Part shown: positions 51,401 through 60,948 of the stretch, one piece after another
Layout: every line of letters starts with the position of its first letter
Position numbering within the stretch: the stretch's first letter is position 1
From: Motacilla alba alba
Taxonomy: Eukaryota > Chordata > Aves > Passeriformes > Motacillidae
Length of the DNA: 64,000 nucleotides
Direction of reading: 5' to 3'
NCBI RefSeq assembly: GCF_015832195.1
Contig: NC_052019.1
Coordinates: forward strand, 47,805,016-47,869,015
Translations under genes and position numbers: made by a program
The notes under the pieces: model-generated
Seen by the model: the letters and a program-made list of their open reading frames with translations, nothing else
What the model was told of the DNA's origin: nothing
Databases searched by the model: none

Positions 51401-52687
51401 AAACCAGGTGAATGGTTTTATGGACTGCATACTTCTCAAATAGGGAACTTTTAAATCAAAGAGGTTAAACTTGACAAATGCAGAAGTATCTGAAAATAGG
51501 GCCCAAAAGGAAAGAAAAACTATCAGGCATCCTGAACTAGCAGCAGTGATTCAAATCTTTCTCACAGTTTTTGTTGTTTTTTGGTTTTTTTTTGAGGGGG
51601 CATGCAAGCCCTGAAAGAACAGATACACTTTCTGAGTAGCTGCCCCAGAAGAGTGTTGGTGCAATGCCATTTGAAAAAAACAGAATACAGCCGTAGCACT
51701 GAGAAGCCCAAAAGCTGATTAGGTGAATGAGCCCATGCTTACTGTGTACTGGCCAGGGAATGCTTATTCTAAAGCCCCTTGTTAGTTGCTGGCATGACAT
51801 TTCTGTCTTGACATTTAGATTCATACAGCATTCACAGGGTAAAAGCCACTCAAGTCCCCCTTCAATGAGGGTGGTTCTTAAGAAGCATGAAGAAATGAAA
51901 CTGTAGGACTGACATAGGCTGTCAGTCACAGGGGAGAGACACCTGGAGGTACTGAGTTGATCTAAGCAAATCCAGGTTGTTCTAGTAGCCAGTTCTTTGG
52001 ACCCAGGTTTCAGAGCTCTCCATCTCTGTCCTGTCAGAGTCCCAGTATCAAGACAATAAGGATCCCTGTGTGTTTTGTTTTTCCTGGGCACTGCTGTTTC
52101 TCATTTGGCAGCATCCTATCAAATGCAGAGCTGCATTGTTGACTTGCATCAGTGATGGATCAAGCCCTCTGGGAGTTGGCATAATTGGGGATCAGCAATC
52201 TGGATGCCTGCCTAGGAAGCATCAGGAAAACATCTGTACCTGAAGCAGAATCAAACCATATTCAAAGTAATGGGAATGTTTAAGCTGTGATAACTTTCAG
52301 AAAAATCCCTCTGCTACATTATTTTAGTAAATATTTGTATGTGTCCATAATAGGGGGTAATCACTGCATTTCCTTTCAAACTAAAGGAGAGTAGTTTTCA
52401 GTAATATTGGATGAAAGCAAGGAATTCTAATGGATGGGTTTACCCTGATTTTTGCTGACAGATAGCGCTTTTTAGCAGTTCTCAGGTGTCTTCTCTTGCA
52501 GCACACAAAAACTAGTTTGTGCTTGGTCTTTCCCTTTACTAATACAAGAATTCCACAGTAGCTGGCAAGCAGTGAAGCATCCCCCTTTGCCAGGGAGCTT
52601 GGAAATCAAGAGGGGCAGGTATGAGGGAGGTGAATAGGGCATGTCTGGCTGCAAGCATGGGAAGGAGGAATGGTATGTAGGTGCCGG
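48496..52687. other. Intergenic, no gene recognised
   Basis: A mildly CpG-containing patch lies at 48800-49060. A 184-codon minus-strand frame (51537-52091) is the longest non-repetitive frame in the desert, but it has no recognisable domain. No repeat family is identified. Confidence 0.5.
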
Positions 52688-53217
52688 TGGGAGGGAGGGA
52701 AGGGAGGGAAGGGAGGGAAGGGAGGAAGGGAGGGAAGGGAGGGAAGGGAGGGAGGGAGGGAGGGAGGGAGGGAGGAAGGGAGGAAGGAAGGGAGGAAGGA
52801 AGGAAGGAAGGAAGGAAGGAAGGAAGGAAGGAAGGAAGGAAGGAAGGAAGGAAGGAAGGAAGGAAGGAAGGAAGGAAGGAAGGAAGGAAGGAAGGGAGGA
52901 AGGGAGGAAGGAAGGGAGGGAGGGAGGGAGGGAGGGAGGGAGGGAGGAAGGAAGGAAGGAAGGAAGGGAGGAAGGGAGGAAGGGAGGAAGGAAGGGAGGG
53001 AGGGAGGGAGGGAGGGAGGGAGGGAGGGAGGGAGGGAGGAAGGAAGGAAGGAAGGAAGGAAGGAAGGAAGGAAGGAAGGAAGGAAGGAAGGAAGGAAGGA
53101 AGGAAGGAAGGAAGGAAGGAAGGAAGGAAGGAAGGAAGGAAGGAAGGAAGGAAGGAAGGAAGGAAGGGAGGGAGGGAGGGAGGGAGGGAGGGAGGGAGGG
53201 AGGGAGGGAGGAGAGAT
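52688..53217. repeat. 530-bp polypurine (GGAA/GGGA)n satellite
   Basis: An almost pure purine strand alternates between GGGA-rich and GGAA-rich blocks. GGAA blocks lie near 52796-52890 and 53038-53166, with GGGA blocks before, between and after. All frames are open, which produces artefactual Gly-Arg-Glu-Lys and Leu-Pro-Ser-Phe proteins of about 200-300 residues. Confidence 0.97.
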
Positions 53218-56149
53218 GAACAGAGATGAACTGCAGCTCAAGAGGAGCTGGGCATGGTATCATGGCAGTGCAAACAGACAGCTTGCAGGTTAGATTGGAG
53301 CCCAGGTCCCTGAGAGTCCATGAAATAATTTGTAGCTCAAAGAATGTTAAAGAGTTATGAGGGATTGCAGGCAATGGGGTGCAGGTCTGCTGTTATGGCT
53401 GTGGATGGTGTACAAGACGTTTCCACATGTTTCTTGCACCAATTAAGTAAAAAATAATTTGTTTTGGGAATTTTGAGAAAACTGATGCATCTCTTTTTTA
53501 ATTTACCTCATCTCAGAAGGAAAGGACCATGCATTCAGAGTGCCCACAAGACGGGTGCTAGAAGAAAGGCTATGCCAGAAATGTGTTTCTTCCTGAGAGT
53601 GCAAGACAGATGAGACACTATTTCCATTTTCATCAAGGGGTGCAGCACAGAGCTGTAGGCAGGTAAAAGGACATGGTCCTGAATAAAAACCTACCATTTC
53701 CATTTCGAGGCAGGAGATTTCCTCATGAGCAAGGGAGGGGAGCAGAGGCACTGCTTTTCCAATTCCCGTCCACAGTTCTTCTGTAACAAAAGCCCATACC
53801 CCAAGGTTTGCCTGCTCAGGATGTGTGCCATGTGGACTACCCAGAGGAGAACCAGAGTTGCAGCATGTCTGGTTTAGAGCTCTTGGACCCAGCAGAAGGG
53901 AACCTAAACACAGCAACAGGGTCAGAGTCTAGCCCTGACACTGGATCCAGGAGCTTTAAGAGGCCTAGGAAAAGAGCACAAGAAAGGAAAAAGTAATTAT
54001 ATTAGAAAAAAACCCAAAACTCCAGCTCGCAGTCTAATGAACTGTTGAATTCCCCAAGGGCTTGCTTCACCTCCTTTTTCTGTTTCTGGTACAATGCTTA
54101 TAATCCCTGATGGATCTGGGCAGGTTTACAGTGGTCACTTGGTAGATACACACTAGAGTCAGTAACAGAATGGACAAGAACTGAATGTGAATTTCAGTTT
54201 GTTTCTCTTTTTTTGCAACTTTCAGAACAATGTCAATATTTACAAAGGCAGGGCAGCTCCCATGTTTCCATGTCACAGCATACTGCCCTAGCTGCATTCC
54301 TGTGAAAAAGGATATAGGAATGGTTTCTGAACTAAAATCAGAGCCTGTGATTTTAAACTTTCTGTCCCTCCCATGAATGCACGGATTATGGTGAAAAGGG
54401 TAATCCAGAATTGTTTTCTTAGGACTCCATCATGAGACAGTTGTAGCTACCTCACCCATAGACTCCTGAACATAACAGTCCTCTTCAGCTCCCAGATTGA
54501 GGGCAGGATGCAAGGTAAAACAGATTTGTATCCAAAAACAAAACAGAAACCAGAAATTCTCATCTACCTCACCACCCCTTCCCCCCCCCCCCCCCCCAAA
54601 AAAAAAAAAAAAAATCCTCAAAGTCCCCAAACCCTACTAAACAAAAGGTTTCAGAAAAAAAAATCCCCAAAACATCTGAACTGGATACCACACTTCTTCC
54701 CCAGCACCAAAAAAGTGTACAACTTTAGAGGCTGGAGTAAAAAGGTTATATATAGCACTGCAATGTAATTCACATGACAATTAAAAAATACATGAAATGG
54801 TCTTCCTTATGCATGAGAAAAGATTATCAGAGTTTTCCCCTTTTCCTCTTTTAGCTTATTAAAAATGTAACTCCTTCAAGAGTAATAAATTAACTCGGAT
54901 AGGATTGCTTAAGTGAGACACAGGTTGTGATTAAAGGAAGTTTGGAGTTCAGGAGAAGTCTGTGTTTGAAAAACGTCCTCAGTGTTTGGAGTATTGCATA
55001 TGGCTTTTGACAACTAATTTGGGAGAAGAGTGGTAGGGAATGAACCTCAACAGGAAAAGCTCTTGTTTTTTGTCACTTTGTGACATTACTGAAACACCGT
55101 TTCCCCTCATTTGTATCTCCCCCCTGCCCCATAGGTTTGTGTTAGAATGTATCAAAACAGAAAAAGACTTTGAAAAAGGCAGCAGAACTGTCATAAAGGA
55201 TGATGGTAGCTTGTTGGGAGTTTATTCTTTATTATGTAAATCCATGTTTGGGGGTATTTTAAAATGCATCTTGTATGGTTAGAAGCAGCTAATTAACTCG
55301 ATAAACTATACTGCTTCCAAATGAAGCGTACAAATCCATAACATAAGTGCCAGGGGCACGACTTCTTGCAGATCTGCAACCTACCTGATTGACCAAAACT
55401 GTCCCTCATCTGTACCAGTCAGTCTTGCTTGATGGAGCATTGGCCATGAGGCTGCTGGTCCTTGCTGAACCCCACTGCTCAAATCCACCTTGTCTTGCTG
55501 CTCCTGAGAAGAGGTTGCTGCAGTGCTCTCCCTTGGGTAACGCTGTAGAGTTCAGTACCCCGAGCTTGAATTCAGCTTGGAGCGGAAGGAAATAAAACTT
55601 CAGTCTGCACATAAATACTTCCTTTACTTACATATAAAACCAATGAAACAGTGCAATTTTCCCTTCTTTTTCTGTAATTTACAAACGGTTAAAATTATTT
55701 TCTTGGCAGGAACATCCATTTCTTAACTCTTAGTGCCCACGCTGGCAGCACCAGGCTGCAGCAATGGCTCTGTAAGTACCAGTGCTCACTTTGAAAGTAC
55801 CAAGAGGGGCTGGATGAAGAACTTGCGATGCATAATTTATTCAGTGAATATAGGCCTTTTTTGTGCTTGCAAGAACTCCGGGAAAGGCAGGTGGGCTTGG
55901 CTGGGTTTTTTTTAATAGTTTGCTGAAATTCTTTAAAGAACTGTAGCGTGTTTGCATGCAGTACCTGTACTTCAGCGGCTTGTTTAGAGATGCATTTTAA
56001 TGTTGGCACTTCAGGTGTGGGATTCGCGTGGCTTGCCCGGACAGGTGCCATGCACCTCCTGGGCTCTGGCACCTGCAAAGGGCAAATGTTGGGAAAGAAC
56101 TTCTAGTGAGCGCCGAGACACTTGTCTAACATCCACTGTCGAGCTGGCT
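53218..56149. other. Intergenic region upstream of the CXXC4 promoter
   Basis: No exon is recognised. It includes a C17 run followed immediately by an A17 run (54581-54614). CpG content begins to rise at about 56000. Confidence 0.5.
54581..54614. repeat. C17A17 double homopolymer
   Basis: Seventeen C (54581-54597) are followed directly by seventeen A (54598-54614). Length calling here is error-prone. Confidence 0.95.
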
Positions 56150-56199
56150 CTATTTCGCCTGAATGTGTCTGAAATCTGCAGCACCTCACGCGTCTGAAA

Positions 56200-57020
56200 T
56201 AAAATGATTGCGTACGCGGTGGTTGGTAGTCATTAGAGATCTGCGAAGGCGCGTGAAAAATGACACGCTGCGCGGCCGTGCGCTGACCGGGGCACCGGCC
56301 TGCCGCTCCAGCCCGCCGGGCCGGGCCGGGCCGGGCGGGGGGAGCGCCGCTCCCCTCCGGAAACTTCCCGGGGCACAAAGTTTGCCGGCAGTTCCGCGCC
56401 CGCCCGCGGGGAGGGTGACAGGGCGCAGCGCGGGGGGCGCGCCCTCCCCGCCGCCCGCTCCCCTCCCCTCTGCGGCGCGGCGCGGCCCCGCCCCGCCGGC
56501 AGCCCCGCACCGGGCGGCCGCGGCCGCAGCGCCCCCGCCGCGGGAGGGGAGCGCAGGGGGCGGCGGCGGGGGCGGCCCCGCGCTGCGCCGCGGCCCGTGC
56601 GCGCCGCTCGGCGGCGGCCCCGCCAGCGCTCGGCGGCGGCGGGTGTCCGCATCCCTGCGTCCTCCCGGCGCGTTCCCTCACCTCGGCGGCGATCGCCTCC
56701 CGCCCGCCCCCGCCCTCCCCTCCCCCGCACCGCCACACGCACACGCACTCCCGGCGCTGTGTGCGAGGGCGGGCGCCGGGAGACGGGCGGCGAGCAGCGC
56801 GCCGGCAGAGGAGACCACCGCGCACACGCACACACACACTCCCTCCCGCCCGCCCTCCCTCTGTGCCTGCTCCTTCCTCGCCCCCCGCCGCCTCCCCTGC
56901 TCCCCCCTCCTCCTCCTTTCTCTGCAACGAGCTAGAAAGAGAGAGAGGGGGGAAAAAAGCCACTTACAGGTATTTGTTTAGTGGATCGGCGGCTTAATTT
57001 ATCCCCCCCGCCCCCCCCCA
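56200..57020. promoter_or_regulatory. CXXC4: CpG-island promoter of CXXC4
   Basis: A dense GC/CpG block contains repeated GGCCGGGCC-type words near 56320 and several GC-box-like CCCCGCCC words. It lies immediately upstream of the non-coding first exon. Long frames on both strands here (200-286 codons) are low-complexity Arg/Pro/Ala shadows of GC content. No TATA box is evident, which fits a CpG-island promoter with dispersed start sites. The transcription start cannot be placed exactly. Confidence 0.75.
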
Positions 57021-57205
57021 CCTTCCCCACCGCCCCTCGCAGTTTGTTTACAAGTATCAAAGTTGTAATTGAGGAGCTGCCAAGGCACATCTGGATATTT
57101 TTCTTCTTCTTCTTCTTCTTTGTGTTAGGGACTGATGTGCAACTAATTAAAGGCAGACAGGCTGGTAGCGTCTGCACACTCAAGCCCCCCCAAATAAAGA
57201 GCCTG
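57021..57205 (+). other. CXXC4: CXXC4 non-coding first exon (5' boundary approximate)
   Basis: The 3' border is a strong donor, CCTG/GTAAGTG, with the intron starting at 57206. The sequence before it is not GC-saturated and includes a (TTC)6 run at 57104-57121. It also contains a minimal upstream ORF ATG-TGC-AAC-TAA at 57135-57146. The next good acceptor on the strand is the one that opens the coding exon at 59559, so these two sites are paired here. The 5' end may lie inside the CpG island. Transcript evidence is needed to confirm. Confidence 0.55.
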
Positions 57206-57511
57206 GTAAGTGACTGGTTTGCTTTCCCCCCTCATCTTTTCCCCCCTTATTCTTCGCGGTTTTTTTTTTTTTCTTTTGTTTTTTGGTTTTTGTGTGTATG
57301 TGGTTTCGGGTTTTAGTTGTGGGGGGTTTTTAGAGGGATGGGTTTGGTTTTTTTTTTAATTTTGTGGGTTTGTCGGGTGCTCTTTTTTTTCTGTTGTTCT
57401 TGTTATCTGGGATCGTAAAAGTAGATTAATGCTAGACTTGGGCAATAAAAGGCGTCGCTATATTAATTTATTAATTAATCTGCACCCGCCCCTCCTCCTG
57501 AATCTTAAATA

Positions 57512-57524
57512 TGACCTTTGATCT
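57512..57524 (-). promoter_or_regulatory. Composite TCF/LEF and DR1-like nuclear-receptor site
   Basis: On the minus strand the sequence reads AGATCAAAGGTCA. AGATCAAAGG is a full TCF/LEF consensus, and AGATCA-A-AGGTCA is a near-DR1 (HNF4/COUP-TF/RXR type). Its place in an ATTA-rich, apparently single-copy block of intron 1 is suggestive. Binding is inferred only. Confidence 0.4.
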
Positions 57525-58201
57525 CTCTGTCTTTGGCAGAGCAGACATGCAATATTGAACGTGTACGGTCACATTTAGCTTAAGCAGGGACAGAATCGCA
57601 AAGCCCGGCTAGCAATTTCTATTTATTTATTTCATTCGTGGAAAAGAGGGCGATAGTTAGAGGGGGAGGGAAATCAATAACTGCGTCTCGGGTACCCTTT
57701 TCATGCTCCGGAGATGCATCGATTAAACAATAATGACCCGGTTGGTGGGCACCATCATTTTCTCGCTGCTGGTGGCAATAAAGCCTGAGAGGGGATCGTG
57801 GGGAGAGAAAACGCAGCCAGGGAGGGAAGGTTTTGTGGAGAGAAGCCAGTTTAATGCTGGGGGAAATAGGGCAAGAAAACGCATATGACTTCTGGCATAA
57901 AGGGCTGAACGCTAACATTTTATTCCTTACCAGATGCGTGGCTTTCGTACACATGGCTGGCAAAACTAGTTTTATTGAGTAGTTGTTATCGAGGACATTC
58001 AGCTAGGTTTTCCTTTCTGGAAACGGGAGAGGTTTGGTTTTTTTTTGCTGTAAGCAAATCCTTCGCATCCCTCCACAAGACGACGCTTAGCCTAGAGCTT
58101 TCCGGGGCAGCCTTTGTATTGCCACTAGACCTCTGAAGGCAGCGAGAGTCTGGGTTTTTCCCTGACGTGGAAACACAGAGGTGGCTCCTGCGAGCTCGGG
58201 G

Positions 58202-58203
<2 letters not shown>

Positions 58204-58234
<31 letters not shown>
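58204..58234. repeat. T31 homopolymer
   Basis: Thirty-one consecutive T residues in CXXC4 intron 1. The true length is likely variable. Confidence 0.95.
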
Positions 58235-59282
58235 CTCCGACGGGAGGACGCCCGCCAGTCCCCAGTGCAGCCGGGGGTGAGGTTCCTTCTGTAGATTTAC
58301 GCTCCCTTCATCTGGATTTGTTTACATAAAGCCCGCTTTCAGTGCACGACGTTGGGAGAAGACGAAGTTTTTGCACTCGGTAGGTTGGGCTGCAAACGGT
58401 TCATTAATCTAATTATGATCGTAATTACCGTAATTGATAACCATTTTGAACTAAACATACCAGAGTCTGGAAACTAGACGTAGCCCCACGAGTGCCTCAC
58501 GAGTGAGCGGTTCTGATAGCCCTGCATCAGAAAAGATGCTGGAAATATCTGAACTATTCAGGTAGAGCATCTGGAAAACAAAGAGGCAGTGTTCATAAAC
58601 TGAGGGCTTTTTAAGTTATGCTTATGTTTTGCTTTAGTTCGCGCAGGCTGACATAATATACCTTCCTCATTGCCGTGAACTAAAATACCCTCCTTCACCT
58701 CCCTGGGGGAGAAAGGGGGCGGTAGGAAATAAATCGGACGCCGTGTCCTTAGCCCCCTCCTAAACTTTCCTAGCCTGGAGCAGAAAGCCCCCTTTCCCCG
58801 ATGAGGGCTAGTTCAGTCGGTACAGCGACGTGCCCTCCCGAGCGTTCCCGGGCTGTCTCTCGGCGAAGCCCCCTGCCCCGCGGCGCCCACGGAGGGGCTG
58901 TCCCCGTCTCGGTGTGTGTGTCCCCAGCCCTCCCCGCGCAGCCCCCGGCGGCGGTGACGGGGAATCCTCCCCGAGAGGCTGGGATAAATACTCCGTCGTT
59001 AGTACAGCTGCAGGCGCCGGGATCACAAGCTGTGAAATTGCTTAAGTTTTTTTTCTTTTTTTAACCTAGCCCCGTGCCCCCCGCGGCCTGCAGGCAGCCC
59101 CCCCGTACCCGGAGGCGGCGGGGGGACCGGGGAAGCCGGTGCCGCCGCAACCAGCGCCCGGCGGAGCCAGCTGTGCCGGCAGGCAGCTAATGACCGCCGG
59201 GCGCAGAAGGACACCGTGGCAGCTGGCGGCTCCCTCCCCCACCTCCCTCTTTTTTCTTTTTTTCTAATTCCTTTTATTTATT

Positions 59283-59303
59283 CCCCCCCCCCCCCCCCCC
59301 CCC
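59283..59303. repeat. C21 homopolymer
   Basis: Twenty-one consecutive C residues, 255 bp upstream of the coding-exon acceptor. Such runs are prone to sequencing error. Confidence 0.95.
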
Positions 59304-59558
59304 TTCTCCCTGCCTTTTCATTTTTCCCGGTTCTGGTAGGTGGGCAGCTCCCGGCCCCCGTGTCGTGTCTCCCGCCCCCCACCTTGTCCCGGGACCGGGT
59401 TTGCTCCACCCGGGCCGGCGCTGCGAGCCCTCTGCCCGCGGGTAGGGCGACGTGTGCCCCGCAGCCGTGTGTGCTGCCCCCTCCCCCGGGGTGGCCGTGG
59501 GCGGCCGTCAGCGCCCCCCGCGCGCGCACCCCCTCGGAAATGACTTTTTGTGTTTCAG

Positions 59559-59736
59559 CTGCGGCAGCTCCCGTGAGGATGCCGGAGGAGCGGCTGCCCG
59601 GCCAAGCACCGACCGCGGGGATGCGTCCGGAGGAGGAGGATTAAGCGACCCCCCCCCCCCCGCCCCGTCCCTCTCCCCCCGACCCCAGCCCCCCCCGTCC
59701 CGTCCCTTCCCGCCGCCCCCCCCCGCCCCGGCCACC
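59559..59736 (+). other. CXXC4: CXXC4 5' UTR part of the coding exon
   Basis: It starts after the TTTGTGTTTCAG acceptor and ends at the GCCACC preceding the start codon. The main frame has no stop in this segment, but also no upstream in-frame AUG. It carries a 21-codon uORF in another frame, listed separately. Confidence 0.65.
59579..59644 (+). CDS. Upstream ORF of CXXC4, 21 codons
   Basis: An ATG with A at -3 opens a 21-residue frame ([11 protein letters not shown]...EEED) that stops 92 nt before the main start, in a different frame. It would lie in the mature 5' leader if the 59558 acceptor is used. Such uORFs usually lower translation of the main frame. Whether it is translated or conserved is unknown, and it may be only a regulatory feature. 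Confidence 0.4.
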   Translation: MPEERLPGQAPTAGMRPEEED

Positions 59737-60816
59737 ATGAACACCAACGTGTGCGTGGAGAGCGGCCCCAACCCTGAGGCGCCGGGGCTGCCCAAGGACA
59801 GCCACCTGCCCGAGGGGGCCCTCAACAGCCTTGTGGATTACAACTCGGAGATGGAGAGGTACCGCTCCTTCGCCACCTTCTACAAGACCAACGGCGGCGC
59901 CTTCCCCCAGGCGGCCAAGATCGCCCGTATCACCACCCCCATCTTCCCCAGCGCGGCCGCCGCCGCCGCCGCCCGCATCGGCATGTCCCCCTGGAACTGC
60001 GACACCGCCACGGCCGCCGCCGCCACCGCCATGCTCTGGGGCAGCGGCGGCGGCGGCGGCGCGGCGGGCGGCGCGAGGAAACCCTCCTCCTCCTCCTCCT
60101 CCTCCGCCGCCGCCGCCGCCGCCTCCGCGGCCGCCGCCGCCGCCTCCTCGCTGCACGCCGGCAGGGGCGGCATGCACCACCGGAGCGACTCGCAGCGGCT
60201 GGGCAAGCCCGGCTGCCCGCCGGCCGAGCAGCCCGCCCTGCCCATGGCCAACGGCAACTTCCTCTCCACCCTCGCCCCCGAGCACTGCCGGCCGCTGGCC
60301 GGCGAGTGCATGAACAAGCTCAAGTGCGGCGCCGCCGAAGCCGAGATCATGAACCTCCCCGACCGCGTCGGCACCTTCTCGGCCATCCCGGCGCTGGGCG
60401 GCCTCTCCCTGCCCCCCGGGGTCATCGTCATGACGGCCCTGCACTCCCCCGCCGCGGCCTCGGCCGCCGTCACAGACAGCGCCTTCCAGATCGCCAACCT
60501 GGCGGACTGCCCGCAGAGCCACGCCTCGGCCTCGCCCGCCTCCGCCCTGGGCGCCGCCGCCGGCGCGGGGGGCGGCGGAGGCGGCGGCGGTGGCGGCGGA
60601 GGCGGAGGGGGGGCCGGCGGCACCGGCGGCGGGGCCGGGGCCGGGGCGGGCAACCCCGCCAAGAAGAAGCGGAAACGCTGCGGGGTGTGCGTGCCCTGCA
60701 AGCGGCTCATCAACTGTGGAGTCTGCAGCAGTTGCAGGAACCGCAAAACGGGACACCAGATCTGCAAATTTAGGAAATGTGAAGAGCTTAAGAAAAAACC
60801 GGGCACTTCGTTAGAG
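59737..60816 (+). CDS. CXXC4: CXXC4 (IDAX), CXXC zinc-finger protein; partial, last exon outside
   Basis: The 360 codons begin [20 protein letters not shown] at an ATG in a near-ideal Kozak context (GCCACCATGA). The N-terminal block [20 protein letters not shown] and [20 protein letters not shown] (residues 31-70) is characteristic of CXXC4/CXXC5. Ala runs lie at 73-79, 124-129 and 131-136, a Ser7 run at 117-123, and a Gly15 run at 278-292. Met146 ([12 protein letters not shown]) corresponds to the start of the short mammalian form. Basic KKKRKR (309-314) precedes the CXXC finger with Cys 315, 318, 321, 327, 330, 333, 343 and 348. KTGHQI (337-342) is the Dishevelled-PDZ-binding type motif. 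The family binds unmethylated CpG, restrains Wnt/beta-catenin signalling through Dishevelled and, in mammals, lowers TET2. The exon ends LE/GTCAGA in phase 0; the roughly 14-residue last exon (ending AFRWFF in human, from memory) is not seen here. Confidence 0.95.
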
Positions 60817-60948
60817 GTCAGAGGAGATGATTTCTTTTTCCCCAGCCTCCCGCCGTCCCTCCTCAACCCCCTGCCCCCGCCCCTCCAGTGCTTCTTGTCT
60901 AGCTTCAAGATGCAGCATCCCTTCTCCGAGGCCTCCTTCAGGCTCTGA
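60817..60948 (+). other. CXXC4: Possible intron-retention C-terminus of CXXC4
   Basis: If the donor at 60817 is not used, the frame continues for 43 residues to a stop at 60946-60948. The tail starts [13 protein letters not shown] and ends SEASFRL. It does not resemble the known CXXC4 C-terminus. The default reading is intron, because AGAG/GTCAGA fits a donor and the mammalian exon ends at the same Leu-Glu. Confidence 0.5.

Larger units (their letters stand above)
57206..59558 (+). other. CXXC4: CXXC4 intron 1 (predicted)
   Basis: It begins GTAAGTG and ends with a pyrimidine-rich TTTTTGTGTTTCAG acceptor. It carries a likely regulatory block at 57420-57600, an ATTA-rich block at 58395-58455, a T31 run (58204-58234) and a C21 run (59283-59303). 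The length is 2,353 bp. Confidence 0.6.

Noticed and set aside
51537..52091. 184-codon minus-strand frame
   Set aside because: Longest non-repetitive frame of the desert, but no recognisable domain and average base composition; likely chance.
52472..53374. 300-codon minus-strand frame of Leu-Pro-Ser-Phe repeats and 180-210-codon plus-strand Gly-Arg-Glu-Lys frames
   Set aside because: All are translations of the GGAA/GGGA satellite, open in every frame; no start context, splice or domain supports a protein.
56103..56981. 200-286-codon frames on both strands in the promoter CpG island
   Set aside because: Overlapping Arg/Pro/Ala/Gly-rich frames are expected from GC-rich DNA with few stop codons.
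57540..57560. Acceptor-like CTCTGTCTTTGGCAG ending at 57539 in intron 1
   Set aside because: No convincing donor follows at exon distance; the block is better explained as regulatory sequence.
59641..60908. 371- and 342-codon minus-strand frames opposite CXXC4
   Set aside because: Antisense shadows of the GC-rich coding exon; low-complexity and without domains.
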